Below are positions 63,970 through 64,000 of a stretch of 64,000 nucleotides of DNA, one piece after another. The notes under the pieces were generated by a model. That model was not told where the DNA came from. It saw only the letters and a program-made list of their open reading frames with translations, and made no database searches. A program made the position numbers and the translations under genes. Positions within the stretch are counted from its first letter, which is position 1, and the number at the start of each line of letters is the position of its first letter. Source of the DNA: Komagataeibacter sucrofermentans DSM 15973 (lineage in GTDB: Bacteria; Pseudomonadota; Alphaproteobacteria; Acetobacterales; Acetobacteraceae). The DNA lies in assembly GCF_040581405.1 (NCBI RefSeq), contig NZ_CP137157.1:1492001-1556000 (forward strand), given 5' to 3'.

Positions 63970-64000
63970 TCAATGTCTGTGATAGGAGAAACCTTTTTAC

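Noticed and set aside
61823-63982. long forward frames over ahpF/ahpC
   Set aside because: Opposite strong ahpF and ahpC genes; no motifs of their own.
63930-64000. classical OxyR ATAG-N7-CTAT tetrad before ahpC
   Set aside because: Only fragments of the spacing fit; the palindrome is the better-supported element.

Overview
The window is GC-rich, densely packed bacterial DNA. Gene content and protein character suggest an acetic acid bacterium (Acetobacteraceae, Komagataeibacter/Gluconacetobacter-like). The hints are many outer-membrane and periplasmic functions, a GalP-type sugar porter, an old yellow enzyme, AhpCF, an EmrAB-NodT-type efflux operon and a GH144-type glucanase. Genus is an inference from family recognition, not from a marker gene; no rRNA, tRNA or CRISPR array was seen.

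Left end (1-6.3 kb) is accessory DNA. It holds a truncated Sf6-type terminase small subunit gene, a large unrecognised protein, a DMT transporter with a histidine-rich tail, a phage-type small protein, and a CI/LexA-like repressor preceded by three matching operator palindromes. Two genes of families often used as toxin immunity proteins (SUFU and SUKH) are both broken by frameshifts. This looks like an eroded prophage or island edge.

6.4-18.9 kb holds envelope and stress genes: YceI plus DOPA-dioxygenase-like protein, sulfotransferase, OYE, M48 protease, BamE-like lipoprotein, a translationally coupled DUF4105/lipoprotein-hydrolase pair, a YegD-like Hsp70, then a run of five small exported proteins interrupted by a 105-bp MITE-like inverted repeat.

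19-32 kb: sugar porter, a tandem pair of AT-rich lipoproteins with TonB-like C-termini, and a glycosyltransferase / NodS-like methyltransferase / PIG-L deacetylase / acyl-CoA-dehydrogenase cluster whose three minus-strand genes overlap by ATGA. Then follow dgt, DUF523, thiopurine methyltransferase, an HWE-type sensor kinase and wrbA.

32-46 kb: a LysR regulator divergent from pirin, phosphoribosyltransferase, MYG1, three tiny membrane or lipoprotein genes, SDR plus AGE epimerase, a decayed AT-rich remnant, and a complete Dpp/Opp-type ABC operon lacking a substrate-binding protein. The operon converges on two coupled AhpD/CMD-family genes.

46-64 kb: a decayed 2-hydroxyacid dehydrogenase, BASS transporter, D-aminoacylase-like amidohydrolase, OprP-like porin, a LigB-type dioxygenase plus second YceI, a TetR-controlled EmrA-EmrB-outer membrane factor operon, a GH144-like glucanase, an aldehyde dehydrogenase and ahpF/ahpC with regulatory hairpins.
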